Assembly: GCA_963580455.1 (NCBI GenBank)
Contig: OY756960.1
Coordinates: forward strand, 6,882,001 to 6,946,000
Source of the DNA: Euonymus europaeus
Lineage: Eukaryota; Streptophyta; Magnoliopsida; Celastrales; Celastraceae
Direction: 5' to 3'
DNA: 64,000 nt
A model generated the notes under the pieces. That model had not been told where the DNA came from. It saw only the letters and a list, made by a program, of their open reading frames with translations, and did no database searches. Below are positions 1 through 11,279 of the stretch, piece by piece (position 1 is the stretch's first letter; each line of letters begins with the position of its first letter). A program made the translations under genes and the position numbers.

Positions 1-1622
1 CAAATTGACAACTTTGACACCGTCGGATGAACCTCTCCACATCTTTGTACATCTTGGGCCAAAAATAGCGATCAACCACCATTGCCCTTGTCTTATCCCT
101 ACCAAAATGTCCTAACCCACTGCTATGGAGTTCCCTGATAATTTGCTCACGCAATGATCCCTTTGGAATACATAACTGGTTGCCTTTAAATAAGTAACCC
201 TCATGTATCATGTATGGCAACTTCTTCCTCCCTGCTGGTGTTTGTAAATCATCTATAATAGGGCTGACATATGGGTCTGTATGATACTGATTTTTCAGCT
301 CTTCAAATCCAATCACTTGTGTATGCATCACAGTCAATAACAAAGAACGTCTACTCAAGGCATCAACAATGATATTGGACTCACCAGTTTTGTATTTGAG
401 AGAAAAGGTGAATGCTTCCAGGTAGGAACTCCACCTTGCATGCTTCGAACTAAGTTTCTTTTGGGAACTCAAGAACTTCAATGCTTGGTGATCAGAATAC
501 ACAACAAATTCCCGATATGCTAAGTAATGTTCCCAATGATGAATAGCCCGAACCAACGCATAGAATTCTAAATCATACGTGGAATAACGGCGTTTAGCTT
601 CTGTCAGCTTCTCACTAAAAAATTCAATAGGCCTTCCTTCTTGAATAAGAACAGCCCCGATCCCCACATGCGACGCATCACACTCCGCAACAAAAAGCTT
701 TTCAAAATCTGGTAGGACCAGCACCGGAGATGCTGTCATCATCTCTTTAATTTGCTCAAATGCCCTCTGTGCAGACTTTGACCACTCAAAAATAACTCCC
801 TTCAAGCAGTCAGTTATCGGACTCATAATAGAGCTGAAATTCCTTATAAACCTCCTATAAAAGGAAGCCAACCCATGAAAACTGCGTACATCCCCCATAG
901 ATTGTGGAATTGGCCACTCCTTAATAGCTCTTACTTTTTCAGGGTCAGGTTGCAAGCCATTGGCTGAAACAACAAAGCCCAAAATAACAACACTTTCGCA
1001 TAAGAAGGAACATTTATTTAGATTCACATAAAGCTTCTCTTTGCAAAGAACCTCCATGACTTGGCGCAAATGGAATAAGTGCTCATCTTTGGTCCGGCTA
1101 TATATTAAGATGTCATCAAAGTAAACAACAACAAATGATCCCAGAAATGGTTTAAGTACCTCTGTCATGACTCGCATGAATGTACTTGGGGCATTCGAGA
1201 GTCCAAATGGCATCACCAACCATTCATAAAGCCCATCCGGAGTCTTGAAAGCAGTTTTCCACTCATCACCACTTCGCATCCGAATTTGATGATAACCGCT
1301 CCGCAAATCTATCTTAGAAAACACCTTTGACCCAACAAGCATATCGAGCATATCTTCTAAGCGAGGAATAGGAAAGCGGTATATAATTGTAATCTTGTTG
1401 ATGGCACGACTATCCACACATTCTCCAAGAACCATCTTTTTTTGGTGTAAGTAAAGTTGGGACAGCACAAGGGTTCTTGCTTTCTTGCACCAAACCCTTT
1501 TCAATCAACTCCCCTACTTGTCTTTGCATTTCAGCTCTATGCACAGGAGGCATTCTGTAAGCTGGTAAATTAGGTAAGGCTCCACCTGGTAAAAGATCAA
1601 TAGCATGTTGAATACTCCTCAT
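1..1622 (-). pseudogene. Ty3/gypsy pol fragment (RT, RNase H, integrase zinc finger), frameshifted
   Basis: This is the polymerase part of a Ty3/gypsy LTR retrotransposon read on the minus strand and cut by the window edge. Seen in order of translation: the RT entry motif [10 protein letters not shown] near 1430-1465, SKIDLRSGYHQIR near 1290-1340, the PFGLSNAPSTF motif near 1175-1215, and the catalytic YFDD at 1112-1123. An RNase H block follows (DHQALKFLSS near 470-500), then an integrase HHCC-type finger ending in RRCQSCQ at the window edge. Two defects are visible. A 2-bp loss in a GTGTG run near 1419 puts a TAG at 1410-1412, and a TAG at 1629-1631 lies in the linker after the protease. 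From 1409 to position 1 the frame appears open. The order RT-RNase H-integrase is that of Ty3/gypsy, not copia. The catalytic integrase core and 3' LTR lie outside the window. Confidence 0.93.
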
Positions 1623-1650
1623 TGGTGGCTAACCTGGTGGCAATGTATCA

Positions 1651-3408
1651 CTAACCAGCTCCTGAAAAATCCCTCAATAAATGCTGAATTTCTTGTGGAA
1701 AATTATGAAATTCAGTTTGTTGAGCAGTCAAAACACCTTGAACCTTGTTAGTTTTTGACAAAACTACATTTTCTTCTTTCAGAGGCTGCAAGGTCAAGTT
1801 CCTGCTTCCTTGTTTAAAAGTATATGTGTTGGCCCTAGTATGATGGACCATGTCTTTATCAAACAACCACGGCCTTCCCAATAAAATATGGCATGCATCC
1901 ATAGGCACCACATCACGCCATGCCTCCTCTTCAACAACATTTCCCAAAGTAAATTTAACTAAGCAACGAGAAGTAACTGGGACCTCATTTCCCTTTCGAA
2001 ACCAAGCAATCTTGTAGGGATTAGGGTGTTTTTCAATCGACAAACTTAATTTCTCAACTGCCTCCTTTGAAATGATGTTCTCACTGCTACCCCCATCAAG
2101 AATAACATCGCAAACTTTACCACCACAAAAAACACGAGTGCGAAAAATATTGTGCCTTCTCCAATCTTCCTCTTCGTGCAATTTGGGTGTTGTCATCACT
2201 CTCCGTACTACCAATGACTCCCCCTCTACTGGAAGAATATCAATATCTTTCTCATCTTCAAATTCATCAAATATGGGGTCCATTGACTCCTCCTCTGCAT
2301 TCCCAAGCTCCACTAAATTAATTCTTCGTTGTGGACAAACATAAGATGTGTGTCCTTTTTCGCCACAAATGAAACAATGGACCTGCGAACTGCTGCCAGG
2401 TCTTGAGCGGGCTGCTCCAGCAGCATTTTGGCCACCCTGTACTGCAATTGCCTTACCTTTCTCACCCATATCAAGTATGCCACTACCTCTACCAGTTTTG
2501 GGATTATAATGGGCACCTCCACTACTGCGAGCAGCAGGGATACTTCTCTGTGAGGCCCCATCAATGCATCTAGACAAGGGCCGCCACACACCATAACGCA
2601 GGATTCGTTTTTCGGCCATTAAGGCATATTGCCTAGCATCTTCTAAATTGAACAAACGTACCACGCTCATCTCATCCCTATACGCTTGGTTCAAACCAGA
2701 GAGATAACAAGAAGTAAGCTGTTCATTATTCTCGTTTAAACCAACTCGAATAGAGAGATTGAGGAACTTAGAAGTATACTCGTCAACTGTCATGCTTCGT
2801 TGTTTCAATGCATGAAATTTTTCATATAATTCCATCGCATAATCAGCGGGTAAAAACTGTTTGCGCAACTTAACCTTCATGTGATCCCATGTGCTGATTT
2901 TTGACTTGCCCTGGCTGGCTCGCTGATCTTCAAGGCGCTTCCACCATTGAAGTGCAGTACCCTTCAGTTTGAGTTTGACAAATAGCACCTTCCGCTCATC
3001 TGCCATTGATTTCCATTCAAAATAAGTCTCAATGCTAGCTTCCCAATTCAAATAATCTTCTGCATGTAACTTCCCAAAGAAGTCGGCGACTTCGATTTTA
3101 ATTCCCCCACCGTTCAAGTCAAGGGCACTGCGAGTGAAACGGTCCTCTAAGGCACTGCGAGTGAAACGGTCAGTGTCTTGAAAGGGGTTTAACTCTTCTT
3201 CTTCGGAGTCTTCAATCTCAAGACCATCCGGTATGTCGAGAGGGTCGCGGTTGCCTTCCGGAATCTCCATACGGGCTCCCACATGTTCTGGACGCTGAAG
3301 GCTGTGAACCACGCCCGTCAAATCTTCAATCATACGTCGCATTTCTGCCATCTCTGTCGATGGGAACTGGGTGCCGCGACCACCACGTCCCCTACCACGG
3401 CCAACCAT
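1651..3408 (-). pseudogene. Ty3/gypsy gag with zinc knuckle and protease-like domain
   Basis: Gag-protease part of the same gypsy element, about 585 codons from the ATG at 3406-3408 (MVGRGRGRGG). This start is preferred over the upstream in-frame ATG at 3453 because that one lies inside the LTR. The protein has an RG-rich N-terminus, a retrotransposon gag core with WWKRLEDQR and DEYTSKFLNLS, and a CCHC zinc knuckle (CFICGEKGHTSYVC) near 2335-2376. A protease-like motif ILDGGSSENI near 2085-2120 carries the DGGS variant common in plant gypsy elements. The frame ends early: one extra T in a T run at about 1664-1668 shifts it out of the pol frame just before the RT linker. An in-frame 27-bp direct repeat near 3120-3170 (RFTRSALE, then RFTRSALD) is local slippage. 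The element is inactive in its present form. Confidence 0.9.
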
Positions 3409-3421
3409 GGTGTAGATCGAG

Positions 3422-3434
3422 GGCTTCGATACCA
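3422..3434 (-). other. Degenerate primer-binding site of the gypsy element
   Basis: The minus strand reads TGGTATCGAAGCC, close to the initiator-Met tRNA primer site TGGTATCAGAGCC used by many plant LTR elements. It lies between the proposed LTR end and the gag ATG, where a PBS belongs. Confidence 0.6.
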
Positions 3435-3437
3435 ATT

Positions 3438-3744
3438 TGGTGGAATACAACACTAGTCCAGTAGTGAATCGACAGTAGAAATGGAGAAACTAGACAATAA
3501 GATCAAAACAGAACCAAGATAAGCCTAGAAAGGCTTGAGAGATCAACAGTCTCTTTTTCTGGATATATTTTATAAAAGCCAAAAATTAATTCCCATACGA
3601 AGACACAAAAGAAGCTTAAATACTGAAACCCTAATAGTCACATGACAGTCACATGACCCTCTTTTTTTTTTTAAAAAGAAAAGAAATTAAAACTTGGGCT
3701 TGAAATGCTTGGGCTTGAAATGCTTCGAGGATGCTCCTGCATCA
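3438..3744 (-). repeat. Probable 5' LTR of the gypsy element
   Basis: The segment next to the primer site ends (element orientation) in CCACCA and could begin with TGATGCAGG, giving TG...CA termini and a length near 307 bp. It contains a TATAAAA-like box on the minus strand around 3570. The partner LTR is outside the window, so the outer boundary is an inference from the TG/CA rule only. Confidence 0.4.
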
Positions 3745-3960
3745 CTTGTCCTAGTGGATGAGACCATACTCATCCCCAAAAATGTTTGAAAATTGTTACT
3801 CATTTGTTTGCTGTACTGCTTGTCGAACTATGCTACATCTTTCCGTTAGATGGAAAAGATAACATATGATTGTGTTCTTATTATCATCACAATTGTTTCG
3901 TTCAAAGAGATTTCGACATTTTTTTTTATAATTGATCTTATATACCTTTTTAACGTGCAG
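3745..3960. other. Intergenic or intronic spacer
   Basis: No coding signal beyond chance. It ends in a good splice acceptor (T-rich run then TGCAG at 3960) in front of the small exon at 3961. Confidence 0.5.
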
Positions 3961-4005
3961 AAAGATGGCCACAGCTCAGATTATGATAGTTACTTGGATG
4001 CGAAG
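3961..4005 (+). CDS. Possible 45-nt internal exon of an unrecognised host gene
   Basis: A 45-base open segment is bounded by a pyrimidine-rich TGCAG acceptor and a GT donor. It encodes KDGHSSDYDSYLDAK in the phase used by the downstream exons at 5354 and 7439. This placement is inferred from splice signals alone. Further small exons between 4006 and 5353 may exist but could not be singled out. The protein family was not recognised. Confidence 0.35.
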
Positions 4006-4030
4006 GTGCTATTATGTTATTGTTCCACCT

Positions 4031-4090
4031 CTCTTTCTCTCTCTCTATGTGTGTGTGTGTGTGTTTGTGTGTATTTATTTATTTATTGAG
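4031..4090. repeat. (CT)n-(GT)n-(ATTT)n microsatellite
   Basis: CTCTCT runs pass into GTGTGTGTGT and then TTATTTATTTATT. This compound simple repeat creates chance open frames in both phases. Confidence 0.9.
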
Positions 4091-5353
4091 GTGACCAATT
4101 GTTTATGGCTCCTTGTAAGCCATATCTATGAGCTGATGGTAAGTATTCTTCCCTAGGAATAGACACCATGTGCACAATGTGAACCTGCAATTACTATTAA
4201 ATGTGTTTAGCTGTTCATGATCTGGATCACTACTCTGTTACGACCTAGAATAATAAACTGGTGAGCGTAGTCTTACTTCGAGAAACGATTGATTAGGTTC
4301 CACTACTGGGATTCCGCCCCACTCTTAGTTCCCTAAGTACATATTTATATGATTATGAGACCGCAATGAAAACTTAGTTAAACAACAAACAATAGACACT
4401 TCCCTTTCTATCTTCTGCGGATGCATTATGCAATAAACTCAAGATAAGAACAAAATATATATTTATATAGAGACACACCTATATATGCATTATTTTTTTT
4501 TTGCATACAAAGATGACTCAGCTGAATCTTAATCATTCATCAAAGTTACTTGCTCCAAACTTGAATGTTTAAGCGTAATAGTTCAACATCACAACTCCAG
4601 CAGTGCATGTAATTCATCCTCAAAGTTAGTTTTGATTTCTACTCAATAGCTTTTATTTTGCAGTCTTCTCTTGATTCTCAACCTCTTCGTACAGATTTTT
4701 TGTTTTCCTTTGTAGTTAAAACTTGTTCTTTGCATGTGGTATTTCGTGAAATTATTTATTAGTTGTAAAGGAGTTGCAACAAAGAAATTGTGTTATACAA
4801 ATTGATGAAAAAGGAAAAATAAAGCAATGTATTGGTTTTCTGAAACACTAATGTGGACATGTTTGTGAGTTGAGATGGATAGTAAGCTGTTTTAGGAAAC
4901 AGTATGTAGGTGCATCCAAATGTACTTTAGGATTTTTTTTAAGTTGCTTAACTGCTTTACTATGCAGTCTTGGTTATCAACCGTTTTATGTATCCTGTTG
5001 ATCAGACTGTCAATTCAGAATCCTTCAGCATGAACGATTAAGTTTTAAGAATTCTGAAAATGTTAGTAAGACAATCACTTTGACTATAACTTCAGTTGTT
5101 GTATGGAAAATTTTCTTATGGGGGACTATTTCATAGGTGATGGCAGTTATTGGAGACTTGGAGTGCTCACTCAATTTTGTGGGTTGAACTTCTCAATATG
5201 CTGTTAACACTGAGGGAATTTACATATTGGTTGTTCCGGGGATAAAATCTTTAGATGTATGCTTTTCTTTGATTGACTTGGCTGATGTAGATCATTAACT
5301 GTATTTAGAACCTCAAAGCGATTTCAAATGTAGTTTTGGCTGTTTTGTTGCAG
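4091..5353 (+). other. AT-rich intronic sequence
   Basis: About 1.3 kb of AT-rich DNA with many T runs and no convincing coding frame. It probably represents one or more introns of the gene whose exons are at 3961, 5354 and 7439. Confidence 0.5.
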
Positions 5354-5479
5354 GGTGATGCTGATATTTTTTTCCCCACTGACTTTTTGCTTTTGGAGCG
5401 TATGGATCATTACTGTTCTGGGTGGCTGAAGCTGCATGGTGATTCATCCAAGCAGGGAAAGAAGAGGCGGACAATTACT
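5354..5479 (+). CDS. Penultimate exon of an unrecognised host gene
   Basis: This 126-nt open segment (42 codons, phase 0 at both ends) lies between GTTGCAG and GTAAGT, both strong plant splice sites. The peptide includes DIFFPTDFLLLERMDHYCSG and then a basic stretch KQGKKRRTIT. It reads directly in phase into the exon at 7439 when the intervening 1.96 kb, which contains a LINE, is removed. The combination of perfect splice signals, matching phase and protein-like composition supports a true exon. I do not recognise the family, so no function is offered. The preceding exons probably lie further left but are mostly obscured by AT-rich introns and the gypsy insertion. Confidence 0.65.
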
Positions 5480-5599
5480 GTAAGTTCATCGTCTTGATTT
5501 GTGTTGGTTGGTTGGTTGTGTTTCTCAGCGTAGATTAGAATTTGGGACCAACTGCCACTTTCACCAATAGTTGGGGTGGAGAGTCAAGAGGGGGAGAGC

Positions 5600-7336
5600 G
5601 GTGTTGTTGGTTTGTAGCCCATGTGGAGAAATTGAGAGCATTATCAGCACAATTGCACTGCAAAATAGGGTTTCTTAGAGGGTGTTTATGTCGGAAGAGG
5701 GGAAAATCGGGTTTCCATTTCTAACCTCCTATATGCTGATGACATGTTAGTTTTTTTTGTGGGGCTGATGAAAATCAAATTATGAATTTACGGGCAGTTT
5801 TGCTTAGTTTGGAGGCTGTGACAGGTCTGAAAGTTAATCTTAAAAAAAGTCAAGTTGCTTCCCTGTGCCCTTCTAGGGATATTCAAAGGTTAGCAGATAC
5901 CCTAGGTTGCAATATTGGCAAATTTCCAATCCATTACTTGGGTCTTCCCCTAGGTGCTAGCTATAAAAATACAAGCATGTGGAATATAGTGGTGGATAGA
6001 TATCACCACAAGCTCTCGGGGTGGAAGAAGAAGCACCTCACCAAGGCTGGTAGGCTCACTCTTATTAAAAGTGCCTTATCAAATCTTGCAGTTTATTATA
6101 TGTCTCCGTTTCCTATCCCTTCCTCGATTGCTGTTAAGCTTGAGTCCATTCAGCGGAACTTTTTGTGGGGAAACAGCGAAGTCAGAAAGAAAATTCATTT
6201 GATATACTGGTGGTTTAGGTGTTATCTCGCTCAATCACTTTAACAAAGCTCTCTTGGGGAAATGGTATTGGAGGTTTGCGAATGACAAAGACCATTTATG
6301 GAGGAAAGTGGTGGTTGCCAAATATGGTCTGGATGTTAAAGGTTGGACTACAAAGCTGCCTTCTGAGGCTTACGGTAGCAGCCTTTGGATTCATATTCAG
6401 AAATGCTGGTCTTCCTGGTACAATCATGTTTCTTTTTAAGGTTGGGAGTGCCTCGGGAGTCAGCTTTTGGCATGACAAATGGATAAAAAATTCTTCCTTG
6501 AAAGATCAATTCCCTGTTCTCTTTGAGTTGGCTTGTAACAAAGATGATCTGGTGAGGGATCTTTCAGATGGCTCCTCTTGGTCCCTATGTTTCACAAGAG
6601 AGGCTCAAGATTGGGAGTTGGATCTCTTCCTGAATTTCTGGAAAACCATGTATGAAAATTTACCAACGCATTCGCACGAAGCTGACAAGATATGTTGGCT
6701 TCTTTCTTCAAATTTAAGATTCTCAGTCAAGTCTTATTATTGTCATATGGTGATGGCTAATCGAAGGTGCGAAGCTCCGGAGCTGAATTGGAACAATGTG
6801 TGGGGAACCTCTTGCCCAGTTAAAGTCTCATTTTTCTTTTGGGAGGCAATCTGGAATAAAATTCTTACTATTGATAATCTGAAAAGGAGTTTCTGTTTGC
6901 CCAAAAGATGTGCTCTTTGCAAATCCGCTGAAGAATCAGTCTCTCATCTTCTGTTGCATGTGTCAAAGATCTTGGGAACTATTAGATACTGGATGGGTAT
7001 CGACTGTGAACTAGCAGTAACCTGATTTCAGAATTGGAGGCATGGAATTTTTTTGCTAAAGACAAATCCAAACATAAATTTTTGCTCTCAATTCTTCAGG
7101 CCACCCGTTGGCTCATCTTGAAAGAACGCAATGCTAGGATTTTCGATGATAAGGAGTGTTCTCTGGGTGTTTTTTTGGAGAGGTGGCTAATTGCTCTTAA
7201 GGACTGGTTATGTGGTTCTTATTCTAATTTTCTTGATAGTCTCAAAGGTTATCTTGTAATTGTGGTTGCTTTTGGGATGCACCCCTTGGTGCTGTTAATA
7301 AAAATATTTTTTTCGATAAAAAGAAGAAGAATAGAA
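5600..7336 (+). mobile_element. 5'-truncated LINE (L1-type non-LTR retrotransposon) inside an intron
   Basis: The segment carries the C-terminal half of a plant L1 reverse transcriptase. The catalytic box LLYADDM lies at 5726-5746, then LKVNLKKSQV, the YLGLPLGAS motif near 5935-5965, a zf-RVT-type zinc-binding region with CALCKSAEES..HLLLH near 6910-6960, and a C-terminal tail LILKERNARIFDD near 7110-7155. The reading frame is broken several times: after the YADD box near 5755, near 6215-6240, and at 7022-7034. The 5' end is missing (no endonuclease domain), as is usual for LINEs. An A-rich tail with GATAAAAAGAAGAAG ends near 7336. It lies in the sense direction within the intron between the exons at 5354 and 7439. 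No clear target duplication was found. Confidence 0.88.
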
Positions 7337-7438
7337 TAATAGATGTATTTATAGTTTCTATGTACTAGTAGTAAGTTTATTTTCTGCATGATCAGTCTAT
7401 GGATGTTTTAATTTGAACTTGTTTTATCTTTCTTGTAG

Positions 7439-7573
7439 CTCGACTCATCATTGTTCATGGAAGAGTTCGGCTTACCCACAAGGACAAGAACGAAGGATGG
7501 ATACAACCCACTTCTGGACGACTTTAAGAATACTAAATTCTATCTTAGTGTTCCTACACACAACATCAAATAG
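7439..7573 (+). CDS. Terminal exon of the unrecognised host gene
   Basis: After a T-rich tract ending CTTGTAG the sequence stays open for 44 codons to TAG at 7571-7573. It encodes, among others, LFMEEFGLPTRTRTKDGYNP and DFKNTKFYLSVPTHNIK. The phase matches the exon ending at 5479. The 1,959-bp intron between them holds the LINE. It is read as the last exon because a stop is reached without a further donor. Family unknown; the sequence looks like a conserved C-terminus rather than a transposon product. Confidence 0.6.
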   Translation, partial: LDSSLFMEEFGLPTRTRTKDGYNPLLDDFKNTKFYLSVPTHNIK

Positions 7574-8138
7574 TTCCTGCATCAGGTCATTCTTGATTGG
7601 TGCACGCCCACACGTTCTAACTAAAAATGCAATCTGTTATGCTGGTTTATCTTCGTTGTGTGGACGTGTTCCTTAAATAAGGTACAATGTCAGATTTTTT
7701 CTCAATTGTGACTGCGATTATTTCAGGTTCTTTAAAGTAAGATACCTATTATATGGGTGTAAAGTCTGTGTATATCCGGTATGTTCTGACTCCATCCACT
7801 ACGAGAGTCGTGAATTGTTTTACCTATTTGTTTCCTAGGAAGCATATATAGGCTGAGTAGTCAAACAATAAGGCATGATTGACACTTCATAAACATCAAA
7901 ATTGAGCTGTTCATACTGTGATTAATCGTAACATATATTAATCAAGGAGTTTTGGTTGGTTGAAATTTCTGTAGGACATCATTTACATTTCTTACCAATA
8001 AGTACACAATCAATATGTTGAACTAGAGATTTTGTTCCGTACTTGTTCAAATTTATACATCTGAATAGATATGTAGTAATGTCAATATGATTTTTATCCT
8101 AATTTTGTTAATTAGTTGTTCTGTTTATCGGGGTAATA
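7574..8138. other. Spacer downstream of the host gene
   Basis: AT-rich, no coding signal. It presumably includes the 3' UTR of the gene ending at 7573. Nothing else recognisable. Confidence 0.5.
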
Positions 8139-8912
8139 TTCTAAAAAGATAGAAAACTAATCTAAATGTTTAGGAGATGGTTCTCAACAAAAAATTGAAA
8201 ACTTGCGATCAGACCGTTCTCAATAGAAAAGTGACCTATTCTAAACGAAAATCAAAAGTATCTAAACACTCAGTCAACATTTCTAAACTGGAAGGAAACA
8301 ATTCTCGACAAAAAGTTGACTCTTCTAAATTGAAAGAAAAGTCTAGCAAATAATTATTGTAAACAAAAATAAAAGAGTACGAAACCATAAAATATATATT
8401 CTAAACAGATATAAAACTAATCTCAAAGTTTAGGAGATGGTTCTCAACAAAAAATTGGAAACTTGCGATCAGACCGTTCTCAATAGAAAAGTGACCTATT
8501 CAAAACGAAAACTAAACGTATCTAAACTCTCAGTGAACATTTCTAAACTGGAAGGAAACAATTCTCGACAAAAAGTTGACTCTTCTAAACTGAAAGAAAA
8601 GTCGAGCAAATAATTATTGTAAACAAAAATAAAATAGTACAAAACCATAAAATATATATTATAAACAGATAGAAAACTAATCTCAAAGTTTAGGAGATGG
8701 TTCTCAACAACAAATTAGAAACCTCTGATCAGACCCTTCTCAATATAAAGTAAACTATTCTAAACGGAAATCAAACTTATATCAACAAAAAGTGAACATT
8801 TGTAAACATAAAGTTGACTCTTCTAAACTGAAAGGAAATTCCTGAAAATAATTTTTCTAAACAGAAATGAAACAATACACAAACATAATATATATATATA
8901 TATATATATATA
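8139..8912. repeat. Tandem array, three copies of a ~260-bp unit
   Basis: Units start at 8139, 8399 and 8659, with the first bases of a fourth at 8913. Each begins TTCTAAA or TTATAAA plus CAGATAG and continues with AACTAATCT, TTTAGGAGATGGTTCTCAAC and GATCAGACC. The third copy is the most diverged and ends in a (TA)n run at 8887-8912. Each unit holds several shorter TTCTAAAC words, the same word that is scattered through 10190-10760. The array lies beside the DUF1985 gene fragment and is probably a subterminal repeat of that transposon. Confidence 0.88.
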
Positions 8913-8914
8913 TT

Positions 8915-10150
8915 CTAAACAGATAGAAAACTCTTTTTAAACATTGTGCTAAAAATTAGTAGCAATTCATAATTATTTAAACATACTAGAGTCGATTCAA
9001 TTTTAGTATCTTGGTTCAGTCTTTGTGATTCAAGGGTTTGCTGTTTGTGCTTTGCAGCATTGAACACCGGTGGCTTAATACTGATGCACACACTGGCATC
9101 ATTATACTTGGTGTACTGCTCCTCCGTCTCCGCCAACAATGGTAAGAGAATTTCATGTACCTCAAAGTCATCAATCTCCAGCACATGTTGAACAGCAGTA
9201 GGCTTTGGGGATGCAGTTGGAGACCACTTCAACATCCGTGGATGTTGGTCTCCATCCCTCATAGCAAAGCATTCACCCAATTGTGGGACAGCCTCGTAAG
9301 CCCATATCTGAAGCAAAATATTTATATAAGTGTATAAGTTAAATAAAAAGAAGACTATTATTTTCTAGTACCTGAAGCAAAAAACAAAAATTTAACAAAT
9401 ACACTGGAATTTTAATGGCCAATACCTGAAAAGCATAAGGGAACCCTACGAGGCTGTAGTAATCTATTTTCAAGCCCTTCCTCTTGAATTTCTCTGCTCT
9501 CCCAACTAATGCTGCTTGAAGTCCTTCAGCAGTTCTTTTGAAACTCAAAGTTCCCCATGGGAACTCATTGAATTTTTGGAGGTCCATAACTAGATTCAGC
9601 CAGTTTAGGTCAATGAATAGCTTGGTTTCCTTGCCAAGTAGAACAACCTCAAGAAAGTACACAAGTGTCAGCTTCAACTTCATCTCTACCTCCTTGCATT
9701 CAATAAACTTCTGTTCAAGTTCCTTGCATGATATTACTGTTTTCCCTCCAAATAATGAATCAACAATTGCTACCTGTCCAAGTTCTGGCAGTGGATTCAA
9801 TTCCAAGTCCGGCAGTTCGGAGCATCTCAATCCCATTATTAGGTTAAACTCTTTAATGGAGAAAGTGACAACTTTTCCACACAATCTAAACACCATCCTC
9901 CCTTCTGATTCATCCTTTGGAGCTCTCAATTGCCTTAAGAGAACTTGGTGTATGAGCTGCGGATGGTTTTTTGGTGCCCTAATGTCTAGGAACCTTCCAA
10001 AACAAGAATTCTTAAACTGATCCAAGCAGTTTAATCTGTCCAGTTCATCTCTTATGTGGCTTGATGCTTCATTCAATCTATAAAGGGAATTAACCTTTGA
10101 TGGAAATCGGTCTGCCTCTTTTATCTTATAATCCATTAAGTATATGCTGA
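8915..10150 (-). pseudogene. DUF1985 / Ulp1-associated transposon gene, fragment
   Basis: Minus-strand gene piece with two exons that splice cleanly. Exon A ends at 9426 (GCTTTTCAG followed by GTATTGG) and exon B starts at 9307 after TTTTGCTTCAG, joining ..PYAFQ to IWAYEAVP in phase. Exon A contains FGRFLDIRAPKNHPQLIHQV, MVFRLCGKVVTFSIKEFNLI and MGLRCSELP, the pattern of the plant DUF1985 domain. Exon B has IWAYEAVPQLGECFA and HPRMLKWS, which follow that domain in the same families. In known plant elements this region precedes a C-terminal Ulp1-type cysteine protease; no protease catalytic motifs were found here, so the 3' part is missing. This is inferred to be cargo of a MULE of the Kaonashi/CUMULE kind. 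The start is uncertain: an acceptor-like TTTCAG lies just before 10150, so earlier exons are likely. Confidence 0.75.
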
Positions 10151-10189
10151 AAAAAAACACAATTTCATATACTAAAAGTTAGAAGTTTA

Positions 10190-10760
10190 AAGGAAATCAA
10201 CATGTTCTAAACAAAATTAAATATGTGCTAAATATAAATAAATATCTTCTAAATATAACGATAACTGTTCTAAACACAACGATTACTATTCTAACCACAA
10301 ATAAAGATGTTTTAAACAGAAGAATAACGGTTCTAAACGAAAATAAATATGTCTAAACAAAACGATAACCGTTCTAAATAAAATAAAACTTTCCTAAACA
10401 CAACTCAAATCGTTCGAACAAACAACATATCGATAACTGTTCCAAACAGAAATAAATGTGTTATAAATATTATGAAAATTGTTCTTAACTATAATAAATT
10501 GTTTCTAAAGACAACTCAAACTGGTCCAAATGAGAATAGAACTATTCTAAACAAACTAAAACGGTGCTAAGCAAAAAATTAATCTCTTCTAACTTAAGCT
10601 AAAACTTTTTGTAAACAAAACCATAACTCTTCTAAATAAAACTGTATGTACTCTATAAAACATCATGTTCTGCTCTAAACAAAATTCTTACCTTCACATT
10701 GCAAAAATAGAACTATTCTAAACATGATGCATAGATCATAATCCCTAACTACTCTTAACA
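10190..10760. repeat. Dispersed TTCTAAAC motif cluster
   Basis: About 570 bp in which TTCTAAAC, TTCTAAAT and related words (CTAAACA, TGCTAAAT) recur every 20-35 bases without a fixed period, usually followed by AAAATAA-like or AACGATAAC-like filler. The same word is enriched in the 260-bp array at 8139-8912, so the DUF1985 fragment is bracketed by it on both sides. Confidence 0.8.
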
Positions 10761-11279
10761 ACATCGTCAGCTCTAAACACTTTTCTTACATCAACTAAAC
10801 AATTGCATCCAACAAAATCCTTCATTGCGCTCAACAAAATCCTTAAGGAAATAACAGGTAAATCCACATATCTTTTAACGAAACCAAACTTTGCCAAATA
10901 AGAACAGGAATACACAGTACAATGTACACCCCAAATAAACTCGAAGGCTTGCATCTCAGAAACCTTATCACAGTAATGGCATGTAGAACCCAAATAAACC
11001 CAAAACCAATACAAACCACAAAAACCTTCACATTTTAATGATGTACAACTACAAAAACCAATACATAATCAAATAAGTTCATTTGCATCAATGTGCAGAC
11101 GAAGACCCACTACCCCTTCCCATTCTTTCTCAATGTTTCGACAACAAATAAGTAAATACATGCCCAAAACAAGACAATGGCTTACTTGTGCTGGTGATCG
11201 ATGCACTGGATGAAGTCTTTGACAGCGATATAACTTCCATAAACCGTCGCGAAGTGAAGGATCGATGAGAATGGCGCAC
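10761..11279. other. Non-coding interior of the DUF1985 element
   Basis: Several overlapping short open frames occur but none resembles a protein. CTAAAC words continue at lower density. Probably untranslated or intronic sequence of the adjacent element. Confidence 0.4.

Noticed and set aside
3850..4156. Two overlapping frames of 74-79 codons
   Set aside because: Both run through the CT/GT microsatellite; only the 45-nt exon-like piece at 3961-4005 is kept, at low confidence.
9538..10020. 160-codon plus-strand frame
   Set aside because: Antisense shadow of the DUF1985 exon, which has the recognisable domain.
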